Shown piece by piece: positions 49,651-61,534 of a stretch of 64,000 bases of DNA (position 1 is its first letter; each line of letters opens with the position of its first letter). The DNA lies in assembly GCF_022682495.2 (NCBI RefSeq), contig NC_071389.1, positions 55,388,239-55,452,238 of the forward strand, written 5' to 3'. Position numbers and translations under genes: made by a program. The DNA is from Desmodus rotundus (taxonomy: Eukaryota > Chordata > Mammalia > Chiroptera > Phyllostomidae). The notes beneath the pieces were generated by a model, which did not search any database, was not told the origin of the DNA, and was given only the letters and a program-made list of their open reading frames with translations.

Positions 49651-52600
49651 GCGGCGCCCGCTGCAGGCGCGCTCACTGCACCGCCTGCTGGTAACTGCAG
49701 CCGCTGCAGCACCGGCGCGCCGGGGACCGCAGAAGTCCGTCCCAACGATCTGCCCGTGCCCCCGAGAGAGGGTTGATCCGAGGGCAGGACACAGTCCATC
49801 CCTTTCGATAGTCTAACTTGGTCCTACCCTAGTAGGAAAGGCGTCCCAGTAGCTCCGCTGTTGGAAATCCGCTTCATCCCTGGGTGGCCTCTTGAGAAAT
49901 TTGTACACCCTAGCTCCCTTGGCAGAGATATTTCCTTAGGCTAGGAAAATATCTATACGTATATTATATATGCTCCAACCTACCTCATCCCCAACTGCAC
50001 GCCCCCCTCGCTGTCCCCTCTGGCTTTCCGCATGTTCCTGCAACACGCAGGCTCAATCCACTTTAGGGTTTTGCGCTTGCTGTTCACTCTGACAAGAATA
50101 CGTCCTCCAGTTTTCTTTTAACTCGTGGATGTTCAGTGCGCCTTTCAAGTCCCTTCTCAAAGGTCAACGTCTGAGACACACCCTACCGCAAGAGCACATT
50201 TGCACCACTGCTCTCACGCTCTTCATCGGCTTAGTGAGTTATCATTTAGAGACCTTAGGTGTCGGTCACCTGTCACCAAGTGAGTGAGATCCTTAGGGGC
50301 AGGACTTTGAACTTGTGCTCATTACTACATCCCCAGATTTGTGTCTGGCACAAAGAAGTGTTCAGTTAGTCTATTTAAACTAAATGAGCTGTATTGAGCA
50401 TGCAGGAAAATAAAGCCCAACACACCGATGGAGGTTACTTACTTTTGAGTTGATAGTTCCATTGACAACCTTACATTTATGAGCTATGAAAGAGCTGAGC
50501 TAAATCTCCTTCCCTGTCTATATTTGAAGATTATATTCCAAAATATAAAATCAGTGGTAGAAGCCATTTTATCTGAAGCTCTTCTGCAATCGTCAAGTAC
50601 TGCTGCATTGCTTTTGTCTCTTTTGGCTTTGAAACTTTTTTCTCCCCAATAAGTAAATATGTGTGTGTCTTTTTATTTTGCTAAAAATGTTACTGTTGAA
50701 ACGGCTTTTTATATTTGTTTTGGTTGAGAGTTCAACTCAAAACATCTGCTTCAAGACAAAGGGCAAGAAGTATATTTGTATATTAACACTTCAAGAGGCC
50801 TTTATTGAACCTAATTGGTTCCAGGCCCTAGTGGACTAGTCACAAAAGTAAGTGAAACAAGGTTTTCCTACCTTGCTGTATATGATTATAGAGCCAAGTT
50901 CTATTTATAATAACCATAACAACTTCTTGTGTCCTGTGTCAGGCAATATGCTATGTACTTTTTATACCTTGTCCTATTTTAGATTTGCTAAGGACACTGA
51001 GATAGATACTGTTAGTGGTGGGCACTTCTCAGATCCCCTTCAAGAATGACGGACTTAACAGCCAGGAGAGTTGCCCACAGACAGCCATCAGCAGTTGGCC
51101 CCTTCTGGCATTGTATAATGTCACCCCCTCCCAAGGGGCCACATCCAATAACTAATCGACTCAGGGCTATGAGTAGTATCTGCTTAGGATGGTTGAAAGG
51201 CCCAGCCCTCTTACCCCAACTTGGGACACTTCTGATGGATCATCTCATCTCCAGGACAACCTGTAACAGCGGAGGTTAAGACTGCATCATAGTTCAACTT
51301 CTCCCTCTATCCCATTCTTCTTCCCTTCCCTCTCACCAGTGATGACTCCAAGAGCATTTTCAAATAAATGTGCACACTTATCAAGTAACAGTCTGCTTTT
51401 TGGGGAACCCAGCCTGTGACACTATTCACATTTTTCTGATGAGAAAATAGGCCTAAGTTTGAACTATGAAAAGTTCTATGTAGAGATATAATTAAAGTAT
51501 ATTGGGAACAGGAAAGCCTGGGAAAGGCCTTTTACAAGGCTTTTTGAGTTACAGAATGACTTTGCAAAGCAGAGAAAAAAGACCATTCTCAGCTGAGGAA
51601 ACTGCATGAATGAGTGTGTTGGGAATATGAGAGGGGAACTACAAGTAGCCCCAAGTGACTGGACTTAGGGCCTTTGGAGCATACCTTAAAGGGGTGAGGG
51701 GAAAAGACCAGTTTATTGATGGCTACGAAGGTATTCAAGGAGAGAAAACTCTAGGCCTAAATGAATAGAAAGGGATAACAGGTCCTCAGATTTTCAATTA
51801 TGTAAGAGGGAAAGAGTATTTTCCTTGCTCTTGGCAAAATGAACTACTGCCAACCTCTTTAGTGAAGACCACTCCTGAAATATACCCTTATATGGCCTTT
51901 CTCATTTTCATTTAGGATCACAGACTACTGAAGGTGGAAGAGACTTCAGATCATCTAATTCAAGGGGTTTGTATGATATTTTCTGTAGCACTGGTGAAAC
52001 AGAACCACTCTGGGTTCTACTACCTGCTGCCGAAAAAGACCCGTGATTCCCAATGCCATAGTCTTATGAAAAGGAAAGAAACTATTTATTCAAAGTTATA
52101 CAGGATTAAAATAATGGCAGAATTCTGTCATCAAATCCCACTCCCTTAAAGACAAAAGAAAACACCCACAAACACACACAGTCCTGCCTCCCCTTGCCAA
52201 ATCAAGCCAATGAGAGGCATTCTCTCTCAGGAAAAGAAATAGAAGTCTATAGTACAGCTGGGCAGATTCCCATTTTAATGTTCCAGCTTCTCCCAGTCGT
52301 CTGTGCTTGGCTAGGCTCTGGCTCTTAATCCAAAACCACATGGCCCCTCATGGTGGGGTGGTGGGGTCCTTCTGCATCCTTTCAAACTGCGTGGCCAAGA
52401 GCCTGCACCCAAGCCCCATGGTCAAGAGGCCTCGAACCGGCTGCTACATCCTGCTTTTCTCCTTTCTAAGCCACATTCAAGAGACCTCCATATGGCTAAA
52501 AGCATGGTTGTCCTGCACTTGGGTTTTTTTTCCCAGCCTGGATCTTCCTCTTTAACCCCATTTCTGACTCCTCCCACAAAAAGTTACACCTGCCAGTAAC

Positions 52601-53977
52601 CCCCACTCTGGTCTCTTCTGTCTTTCTTGGCTGCCATTGTTACTGTGGGCAGGCTTGGCCCTGTGATACAGGGAAACCACCTTCCTGCTCTTGTTCACAT
52701 GCAGCAACCTGGGGGACTACCTCCTGGCATCTCAGGTTAGAGTCACACCATCTCCCTGGCTCTAGCCTTGGCAGGCACAGCTATTACTAAACACTAGCCA
52801 GGTTCTCTAGATAGGCAAAGTAACTCTCACTGGCCCTGCTCCACTTCCCCTTCCCCCAGCCTGGTTGGTGGACTAGCCATTTTGGGGACCTCGATATTCA
52901 CTGTTAACATGGACATTCCTTATACAGACACAATCTTATACCAGAATCTAATACTTAACCCAAATAAAAGATGACCTGGTGAAGGGCAGCTGCTGACACT
53001 TCCCTCAGTCCCTTACTATGGCACGTAACATACTGCATCAACACATGCTTTAAAAACCATTGATGTAGTTCATTCATTTTTTCAATAAATATGCCGGGAG
53101 CTGTACTAGGTGCTGAAGATACAGAAATGAAGCAAGCAAGCATAGGCCTACTCTTATAGAACCTGTAGTCAAGAGAGGGAGTCTGACGTTCAAGAAATAA
53201 CAAAGATACATAAATTCAAACTAGTAAGTGAAATGAATGAAAAGTGCAAGTTACTATAAGAATATGTCCATTATGCCCAGAAGTGCATGTCAAAGGTTTT
53301 TAGACAGAAGGAGATGGGAGGACTTAGATGGGAGAGTTCAGATTAGGTTACCCAGGTATGTACAGAGTGAGCAGAGCTGCAAATGAAGAACAAACCCGGA
53401 GAAACTCTGAAATTTGGAGGAAAGGAAAAAAGTGACAACTATAGAGGAGAAACAAGGAGCCAGAACAATAAAAGAAAAACTGGGATAGGATAGTACCCAC
53501 AAATACCAGAGATGCAGAAATTTGGAAGAGGGAGTCATCAACATTAATTTATTAGACAAATTTACCAAATACCTATTTTGTGCCACACACTATGTTAAGC
53601 TCCAGGGGTGAACAAGACAAATCCCTTTGGAGCTTACTGTCTAGTGGGGAAGACATACACCACTAAAAAAGTCAATATGTTTGGCATATTTTTAAAAATT
53701 ATACCTTATTTCTAAAACACTGTGTTGCTTAGGAAAATAGTGTAATAGGTAAAATGGAATTGAAATAATTAAAATGGGAAAATTCAGGCAAAAGGAAAAT
53801 GGAAGCAAGAAAATTAATGCACAAAAATACATGTTCTAAGGTCCTGAACACTTGCTTAAAGCTTTCTGGCAGATGTTGTTATAAGGAAAAACAAGATCAG
53901 TTATGATAGTCTCAGTGTTCTTCAGATAACAGACCAGTTACTCAAAGAAGGCATTACTATCTCTAGTACCAAAGATC

Positions 53978-54041
53978 AAATAATCGATTCAGGTAATGAT
54001 CATCACTAGATAAAACTACTAGTTGAAAAGATCAGTAACTT
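53978..54041 (+). repeat. 64-bp direct repeat, unit 1
   Basis: This matches 54782-54845 at 61 of 64 positions, in the same orientation, 804 bases apart. It starts AAATAATCGATTCAGGTAAT and ends GAAAAGATCAGTAACTT. I know of no repeat family with this sequence. Confidence 0.95.
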
Positions 54042-54511
54042 AAGTACTACCCCTAGTACCTAAGACCAAGATACATTGCTCCCATAGTTTCTCAAAATAA
54101 GGTCATGTAATATAATAAATGTCCTCAACAGCATCCTTATAGTAAATCCGACAATTTTCTGGAACTCTTTCTTTATTACAACATCTCAATCTAAACTGAA
54201 GGCAGTTCTCTAAGCCTGCAAGAGGTAAGCCCAGGTAAGAAACTCTTACAAGTGTGACTTAATACAAGGAAAGAGATACAAACATTTAAAATAATGAATT
54301 ATACATTCTTCAGATGATCCTCCATTCATTAAGCTGATACAGTCCATAGATATTAGTCTCTTATTGATCTCAACTGACTCCAGGAGCATCAAGTTAGTAC
54401 AGGTTTCAACATTTACCATATCACAAACCCAGAACCACTTTCCTCTCTTTTTCCACAGTTCATTTACAGGGTAAAGAATATTTTGGGGGAAAAAAAAAAA
54501 GAGTATTTTGA

Positions 54512-54712
54512 GCCCTGGCTGGTATGGCTCAGTAGATTAACTGCCAGCTTGCGAACCAAAAGGTTCAGTCATGGCACATGCCTGGGGTGTGGGCCAGGTC
54601 CCCAGTTGGGGGAGTGTGAGAGGCAACCAATCACTGTATCTCACACATCAGTGTTTCTCTCTCTCCCTCCTTTTCCCTCTAAAAATAAATAAAATCTTTT
54701 ATTTAAAAAAAA
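54512..54712 (+). repeat. VES-type bat SINE
   Basis: GCCCTGGCTGGTATGGCTCA opens the copy. GGCACATGCCTGGGGTGTGG, CCAGGTCCCCAGTTGGGGGA, a CT-rich tract and AAAAATAAATAAAATC follow. A short deletion removes part of the B-box-like region. It lies between the two 64-bp repeat units. Confidence 0.92.
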
Positions 54713-54781
54713 AAGTATCTGGAAAATGTCCCTCAAAATGAATGCTAGAATGAGAAAATCACCATTCTGCAACCTGTAATG

Positions 54782-54845
54782 AAATAATCGATTCAGGTAA
54801 TAATCATCAATAGATAAAACTATTAGTTGAAAAGATCAGTAACTT
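54782..54845 (+). repeat. 64-bp direct repeat, unit 2
   Basis: This is the partner of the unit at 53978-54041; the three differences are single substitutions. Confidence 0.95.
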
Positions 54846-55084
54846 TATAATGGAAGGATTAGGCTCTCACCATGTGAACCCACTGATCAATCCCTGTATC
54901 ATTAAAAGTGAGGCAGCCAGATACTGTATGACCCTCTCCTGCTTCCTTCCCCTTGCATTTCCATGCTGGGCAAATGCAGTAGTCAGTTTATAGGTGTCTC
55001 CCAATGAACTATTCCTCCTGGTATTCCGGAGCTCATGCATTTCCTTCCCAATAAAAGATGGCAGAAATGACACCTTGCCAGTTC

Positions 55085-55455
55085 CAGACCTAACCCTTTA
55101 AAAGCCTGCGGCATTTTCTTGCAAGCTCTTGGAACCTAGCTGCATGCAGTAAGGAAGATCAGGCTATCATAGAGAGAGAGAGAAGCCACATGCAGAAGCC
55201 CTGAAGGATGAGACCCTGTAGAGAGAGACCTTGATGGAGGTAAGTGTAGTGCCTCAGCCAATAGTCAGCACCAAGCTCCAGCTATGTTAGAAACGGTGGA
55301 CTTTCTAGCAAGTCTATTGGCCAGGTCAATGCAACCTCATGTAGACAACACATCATGAAGCAGGAGAAACACTGAGACAACCCACAAAATTGTGAAAATA
55401 AATTGTTTTAACCCAGTAAGTTTTGGGGTGCTTTATTATGCTACAAAACATAGTC
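55085..55455 (+). repeat. MLT1-like MaLR LTR
   Basis: This is an ancient solo long terminal repeat of the ERVL-MaLR type. The 3' part reads CCCACAAAATTGTGAAAATA and CCAGTAAGTTTTGGGGTGCT and ends with an ATTATGCTACAAAACATAG stretch. GAGAGAGACCTTGATGGAGG lies in the middle. No internal coding sequence is attached. Confidence 0.7.
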
Positions 55456-55879
55456 TTCAGTAGCATCATGACTTTACAGTTAGAGAACTACACCGGCTCC
55501 CATGTTCACAAACAGTCTCATCCCTCAGTTTTCACAGGTCCTATAGCAGAAGTCCACCGGGGAGGGAGACACACTGGAGAAACTTAAACCCAGAGGGCTT
55601 GTCTGATGAATCTACACTTGAATAGTTGCTCATAAATAATTATACCTCCATCATTTTGCCAAACGTATACACTTCAGACATGAATTATTGAAAGCATTAT
55701 CTCCTTAGCACTTTGATAGATATAGGGGGATGGACTGGTATCTTCTTATCCAGTGGTAACATGAAAAACACTATGGGACTATGCATCTGGCCGGGCATGT
55801 TATCTGCACCAAAAATTGGGGAATAGTCATACTGTGTATTTATAATGTACTTTGTGTTTTAAAACATTTGGTTTCAGAA

Positions 55880-55985
55880 TGACCCAAGGAGGTACTCATT
55901 CTGGAGATGAGGAAACTGAGGCCACAGAACTTGCCCAGGTCACACAGCCAGTAAGTGGCAGAGTCAGTACTCAAATATAAGCAAT
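55880..55985 (-). repeat. MIR-like repeat
   Basis: GAGATGAGGAAACTGAGGCC and AGGTCACACAGCCAGTAAGT are the reverse-oriented core of MIR, well preserved here. Confidence 0.65.
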
Positions 55986-56029
55986 TTGACTATAGTAGAT
56001 TGACTGCATTAATGGCCTTAATTGTTCCC

Positions 56030-56475
56030 TTAATTATTCTCTGTATCCATTTTTTGCCATGTGATTTGCAGTCTTTTCATGAAAAGCAGAATCTAAATGC
56101 CAACCCCATTCTGATTCTTACCATGTAACTTGCTTTGGCCAATGAAATATTAGCAGATACGACACACGCAGACTTAAATACAACTTGCTTCTCTTCTGTA
56201 ATCAAGAGAACATGCCTGAGTTAGCTTGCTGAAGGACATGAGAAACAGCCAATTTGTTCTAGTCATCTCAGAAGAAGTTATCCTGGATCAGCTCAACCCT
56301 AGACAAATGGTAAGCCCAACCAAGGCCAGAAGACCTGCCTAGCCAACCCACAATGGACTGCATATACACAAGTAAGCCCAGCTGAAATCAAGCCATGGCC
56401 TGATTAGCAGAACTCCACAGACTTGTGAAATAAATGTACATAGCATAATTGTAGCAAAAGTAACTGATACACTGG
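56030..56475 (+). repeat. MLT1-like MaLR LTR
   Basis: CATGTAACTTGCTTTGGCCA and ATGAAATATTAGCAGATACG in the 5' half, and CAGACTTGTGAAATAAATGT then TAACTGATAC at the 3' end, fit the MLT1 layout. It is a second MaLR LTR about 0.6 kb from the first, same orientation, with unrelated sequence between, so the two are probably independent solo LTRs. Confidence 0.65.
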
Positions 56476-56686
56476 TTCTGGAGCCCATACTCCTAATGAC
56501 TATATTACTTTTCAAAGGGTTGAGTTTTAGGTGACTGACATATGAGTAGACATAAGCATCAGAGTTAGAAATTTGAGGCTAGAGTTTGGAAGAGACATGG
56601 GTAGTGAAATAAACTTGAGAGTCATTTTAAAAGAAGTGATAGTTGAAAGAAAGGCAGTGAAGGATCTCTTTAAATAACAATATATA

Positions 56687-56805
56687 CAGGGATGACAAAA
56701 GTAGGTTTACAGTTATGAGTATGCAAAAGTTTATTCTTGTATTACTATTTATTAGTTATTGTATAATTTGTATCACAACCATAAACCGACTTTTGCCCAC
56801 CCCTG
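56687..56805. mobile_element. Mariner-type MITE, intact copy
   Basis: This 119-bp element lies between TA dinucleotides. The left end is CAGGGATGACAAAAGTAGGT and the right end AAACCGACTTTTGCCCACCC then CTG. The interior is AT-rich, including TTATTCTTGTATTA shared with the element at 30622. It has no coding capacity. Confidence 0.85.
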
Positions 56806-57482
56806 TATTTACAAAGATAGCATGACAGAGATTTATCATTTAACATCGAGAATGAGAGGTAAAAAAAGAGAAGAGACAGTAGGCAGATAGGCAGGGGCCG
56901 GGGGTTGGAGGATGTAGGGAATAGATAAAATATAGTACTATGCAAGTTTAAGGAGAGAAGTTTCAGGATATAGTTGTCACTGAGAAACAGTCATGGATCT
57001 TCTAATTGAAAATTTACTTGTGACTTCTAAGAGAAACATGGGTTTTAGAATTAGACCCATTTGGGTCTGACTTTTGAAACTTAATGTACTCAAGGTACAT
57101 TCATCTGTAAACATGTTTAGGCTAGTGCCTGACATCTGCTAAGAGCTCAACGTTAATGGTGACTAGTGGTGATTGTGTTGTTATTACAACTTTGGACTAA
57201 TAACCCATTTTTTTCCCCTGGAGAAATAGTTTCTTACCTAATCCATTCACCCACAATCCTTCAAAATGGTAACAAGTATACTCAAACGTAACCACCTTCC
57301 TTTAACAGTTAGGGAGGTAGTTTTAATACCCAAGGAAATTTTCTCTTTCTGATACAATTCACTACACATAATATTCCAAAGTTTGTTATGAAAATAGTAA
57401 TGATTGCTAACAAGCCATATAAGAGAAAGAAACTTTGGGTCAGGGTGGTATACAAGCCGGATTTGAAAAGGAAAGAAGGTGG

Positions 57483-57700
57483 CCTGGGCTGGTGTGGCTC
57501 AGTTGGTTGGAGTATTGTCCCATGGCCAAAAGGTTGTGGGTTTGATTCCCAGTCAGAGCACATACCTGGGTTGTGGGTTTGATCCCTGGTCCAGGCATAT
57601 ACAAGAGGCAACCAATCAATGCTGCTTTCTCACACTGATCTCTGTCTCCCTCCTCTCTCTCTAAAGGCAATGAAAAATTGTCCTCCGTGAGGATTTTAAA
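57483..57700 (+). repeat. VES-type bat SINE with about 16-bp target duplication
   Basis: CCTGGGCTGGTGTGGCTCAG opens the copy. It carries two versions of the GGTTTGATTCCCAGTCAG region, a CT-rich tract and the tail TTGTCCTCCGTGAGGATTTT. AAAAGGAAAGAAGGTGG appears at about 57467 and again at about 57701. Confidence 0.93.
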
Positions 57701-57717
57701 AAAAGGAAAGAAGGTGG

Positions 57718-57881
57718 GGAGAGAGAAGGGACAGAGAGAGAGAGAGAGAAACAATTTGTTTTCCACTTATTTATGCATTCATTGGTTGATTCCTGTACGT
57801 GCTCTGACCTGAGACTGAATCTGCAACCTTAGCATATTGGAACAATGAATGCTCTAATCAACTCAGCAACCCGGCCAGGGG
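57718..57881 (-). repeat. VES-type bat SINE, inverted next to the previous copy
   Basis: The minus-strand head is CCCTGGCCGGGTTGCTGAGT. The body includes CTGACCTGAGACTGAATCTG on the plus strand, and a GA run (57733-57750) marks the tail side. It begins within about 20 bases of the plus-oriented copy's target duplication. Confidence 0.88.
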
Positions 57882-58556
57882 GGAATAAGGTGAATAATGA
57901 AGTGGAAGCAAAAACTGCAGACCAATCAAGTAAGAAATCTGTCGATTAAAAAGAAATCAATTAAAAAAAGGTGTGGCAATTATATTGTATTGAAAATATT
58001 ACATATAGTACGTAGAAATTATATTTATGGAATAAAATCAATTTGGCTGGAATGAAAAAAAAAACAGATTAGTCTAGGTAATATTCATTTCCCTCTCTCC
58101 TTCTTTCCAGTAAGGGAGTATTTAGCACATTTTAAGGCAGGGAAAAGTTCTAGAGAAGAGAGAAAGTTTGAGATTTATAGTGTGGACACGATTTCAAAAT
58201 ATAGAGAGGGAAGCGAGAGGGCATGAAAAGCACACTGAATGAATAAATTAATTAATGGTGGAAGAGAGGAAGTCAGGCAGGGAAGGGCTTCTTTCTCTAA
58301 GGAGATAAAAAAATGCCAAATTATAAAGAGGTGACAACAAAAGGAAGACAAAGGAGCTTATACCTCCTCAATTTTAGCAAAAGACAAGGTTAAGGGTATC
58401 TACTGCAGCCAGGTGAAAAGCAAGACTTTGAAGAACTGGCATGCTAGTATGCTATTCTAAGGAATTAAAATATTTTGTATGTTATATGTAATATATACGG
58501 TATTAACAAAAAAAGTAAGCTCAAGAAAAGAAAATGCTATTTAAAAATCACAGGGA

Positions 58557-60559
58557 GGGACTTCTGTCCAAGATGAAGGTGTAGGTAGACAGGCTTCGCC
58601 TCGTACTACCATAAGAAGGATCACAACTAACCTACAAACAAAAAACAAGCAGAACTGCCAGATAATCGTACAGTATGAAGTCTGGCAACCAAGAATATAA
58701 ATAAGAAATATTCATCCAAGCGGGTAGGAGGGACGGAGACAGACAGGAAGGGCAGACAGAGACAGGGAGCCCAGTCGCGAGGCAGCAGCAACAAGGCAGC
58801 AGCACAACAAGGCAGCAGTGCCTTGAATAGGTGCTCCCACATTCATGGGTAGCACGTAGAAACCAGGAGGGACACCTGGGAAGCGAGCAATCCCAGCCCC
58901 AGGCCAGACTGCACAATGCAGGGTTCCAACACCAGGCAAATAAAGCCTCATAACTCCTGGCTGTAAAAACGAGTGGGGTTGGGGTGGTTGAAGACACTGC
59001 GAGTCCCTCAGGAGAGTCCAAGGGCCCCCATGGTCCTAGAATGTGCATAAACCCACCCACTCTGGGAACCACCATGAGAGCAACAGAGCAGCACTAGTCA
59101 CATATGGGAAGTGACTGGAAATAGGGTGAGTGCTGAGCAAGTGGCACTGTTCCCTTTCCAAACCCTTCCCCACATACAGAGCCACAAAATAGTAAAGTGG
59201 GTTCCCCTGTCCTGGCAATTACCTAAGGCTCCTCCCCTTACAACATAACAGGTGTGCCAAGACAGGGTGTCAAAGCAGCTCTACCTAACACACAGAAACA
59301 AACACAGGAAGGCTGCCAAATTGAGGGAACAAAGAAATATGGCCCAAATGAAAGAACAGATCAAAACTCCAGAAAAAGAACTAAGTGAAATGGAGATAGC
59401 CAACCTATCAGATGCAGAGTTCAAAACACTGGTGATAAGGATAATCAGAGAACTGATTTGAGTACAGCGAACACATAGGGAAGAAATGAAGGCTACACTA
59501 AGTGAAATAAAATCCACAGGGAACCAACAGTGAAGGGAAGGAAGCCAGAGTTCAAGTCAACAATTTGGAACATAAGGAAGAAGTAAACAATCAGCACAAA
59601 ATGAAGAAACAAGAATTCAAGAAAAAAAAAAACCAGAGAATAAAATGACTCTGGGACATCTCCAAAAGGGCCAACATCCGATTCATAGGCATGCCAGAAG
59701 GAGAAGAGCAAGAAACTGAAGTCTTACTTGAAAAAATAATGAAAGAAAAGTTCCCTAATTTGGCAAAGGAAATAGACATGCAAGTTTAGGAAGCACAGAG
59801 AGTCCCATACAAGTTGGACCCAAAAAGGAACACACCAAGACACATCATAATTAAAATGACAAAGATAAAATATAAGGAGAGAATCTTAAAAGCAGAAAGA
59901 GAAAAGCAGAGAGTTACCTTCAAAGGAGTAATAATAAGACTCAGCCGATTTCTCAAAAGAAACTTTGCAGGCAAGAAGGGACTGGCAAGAAGTATTCAAA
60001 GTGAAGAAAAGCAAGGACCTGCAACCAAGATCAGTCTATCCAGTGAAGCTATCATTTAGAATGGAAGGACAGATAAAAGTGCATCCCAGACAAGGTAAAG
60101 CTAAAGGAGTTCTTCATCACCAAGCCCTTATCATATGAAATGTTAAAGGGACTCATTTCAGAAAAAAGAAGATCAAAACTATGAACAGTAAAATGACAAT
60201 AAAGTCACAACTATCAACAACTGAATCTAAACCACAAAAACAGACTAAGCAAACAACTAGAACAGGAACAGATTCATAGATATGAAGGTCATATGGAGGG
60301 TTATCAGCAGGGAGGGCGAAGGGGGAGATTAGGGGGAAAGGAACAGGGATTAAGAAGCATAACTGGTAGGTACAAAATAGACAGGGGAGATGTTAAGAAT
60401 AGTATAGGAAATGGAGAAGCCAAAGAATTTATATCATGATCCATGGACACGAACTAAGGGGTGGGATTGCTAGAGGGAAGAGGGGTACTAGACAGAGGAA
60501 AAGGGGAAAAAATTGGGACAACTGTATAGCATAATCACTAAAATATACCTCAAAAAAAT
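58557..60559 (+). mobile_element. Half-LINE-1 (ORF1 only), copy B, full length
   Basis: A complete 2.0-kb retroelement is bracketed by AAAAATCACAGGGA (58543-58556) and AAAAATCATAGGGA (60560-60573), a 14-bp target duplication with one mismatch. It opens GGACTTCTGTCCAAGATGAA, with a roughly 700-base 5' UTR. L1 ORF1-like sequence follows (about 59330-60060; NLSDAEFKTLVIRI and RRNTPRHIIIK-like segments). The 3' UTR follows with no ORF2. Its GAACAGGAACAGATTCATAG region and the rest of the 3' UTR align with copy A at 27947. Stops and frameshifts interrupt ORF1 (for example TGA near 59460), so it is inactive. Minus-strand ORFs of up to 147 codons in the 5' UTR are antisense shadow. Confidence 0.88.
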
Positions 60560-61024
60560 AAAAATCATAGGGAAAATACATTCACAGTATCTAATGAAAA
60601 AATCCATGTAGAAGTAGATCCACACAATTCAAACCCATGTTGCTCGAGGGTTAATCGAATAAGCAAACTGACTTCAGAGCCCCAAAACTAATCACCTACA
60701 TTTTATAAATCAATGTACTCAACACATGTATAGACCTTTACTACAATTTTCTTATTTCTCAGCTTAAGTATCTCCAAGAAAATCATCCTCAGAGAAACTA
60801 TGTCTTTTATTCTACATCTGTCAACACATACGCCAACCTTTAGCTGAGAGTCTGGAACTGCTACCACTTATTATAGAGTTATGTATTTTGATGATTAAAA
60901 TATTAGAACATTATATAAGCTCTTAGGGACCAGTATTCTCTATCACATTATATATACCAATGACAAATGCTAGTAATGAATATGAATAATACTATAATCT
61001 GTTTCAAAAGAATTCACTGGAAGA

Positions 61025-61205
61025 TGGTATGTCACGGTGAGTAAGAGAACTGACATGAAGTTACACTGACTTGTATCTGCCATTTCTTTGCTGTATGACT
61101 TAGGGCAAGCCACTTCACCTAAATTGTAGGGTGTAATGAGGACTAAATGTAATTAAGCACTCTACTAGAGTGGCTGAAACATTATAAATATTCAGTAGAT
61201 GGCAA
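61025..61205 (+). repeat. MIR-like repeat
   Basis: CTTTGCTGTATGACTTAGGG, CAAGCCACTTCACCTAAATT and GTGTAATGAGGACTAAATGT follow the MIR consensus order. Confidence 0.55.
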
Positions 61206-61534
61206 GTACTGTTAAAAACACTTTTGATTACCTCCTAAATGTCAAGAGTTACACTTAACCCATGGTGATTCAGAGACAGAATATTAACATCATTCAATCC
61301 TTGAAGAGGATCATTGTAAATTATGAAGAAGAAAACTAAAAACAATATATACTTTTAAAATTTGAAATGTACTTACTGGCTGATTCATAAGCTCACCATT
61401 TCATTAAACATCAAAACTTTATACTGAATGACTTATTTTGCATACTTCTGATTCAGAAATAACAAAAAGACATTAATATTAACACTTTATAGCCTTCACT
61501 ATCAGTATCTATCAAATAAATTCAACATCCAAGT

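Larger units (their letters stand above)
48525..49770 (-). promoter_or_regulatory. ZZZ3: CpG-island promoter of ZZZ3
   Basis: This is the only strongly GC- and CpG-rich stretch in an otherwise AT-rich window, at the expected 5' end of ZZZ3. It has two parts: 48,525-48,945 and 49,130-49,770, with a less CpG-rich gap between. The main part holds GC boxes (GCTCCCCGCCCCCGCCA at about 49483), an ETS-type CCGGAAG (minus strand, about 49617-49611) and five CACGTG boxes. There is no TATA box. Long GC-rich ORFs on both strands here are composition artefacts. Confidence 0.85.
49771..61534. other. Intergenic region between ZZZ3 and USP33
   Basis: About 12 kb separate the ZZZ3 promoter from the USP33 polyadenylation site, similar to my recollection of the human locus. 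No gene is recognised. It holds SINEs, MaLR LTRs, a mariner MITE, a half-L1 and a 64-bp duplication, all listed. About 50,950-51,420 has the look of an ancient interspersed repeat (ending GGGGAACCCAGCCTGTGACA) whose family I cannot name. About 53,060-53,210 and 53,540-53,680 carry diverged repeats of one old family in the same orientation. Confidence 0.7.

Noticed and set aside
49422..49799. Minus-strand 125-codon ORF in the CpG island as a ZZZ3 N-terminal extension
   Set aside because: It stops past the predicted donor, and the first coding exon has an in-frame TGA upstream of its ATG, so no upstream frame can continue into ZZZ3.
49144..49816. Overlapping plus-strand ORFs of 210 and 217 codons
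   Set aside because: They lie in the CpG island, where stop codons are rare by composition. They are Pro/Ala/Arg-rich with no domain, overlap each other in different frames, and run antisense to the predicted ZZZ3 first exon.
57309..57766. ORFs of 100-108 codons across the SINE pair
   Set aside because: They are translations of SINE sequence and its flanks, which recur at other SINE copies.
58632..59075. 147-codon minus-strand ORF
   Set aside because: It is antisense to the 5' UTR of the half-L1 copy B.
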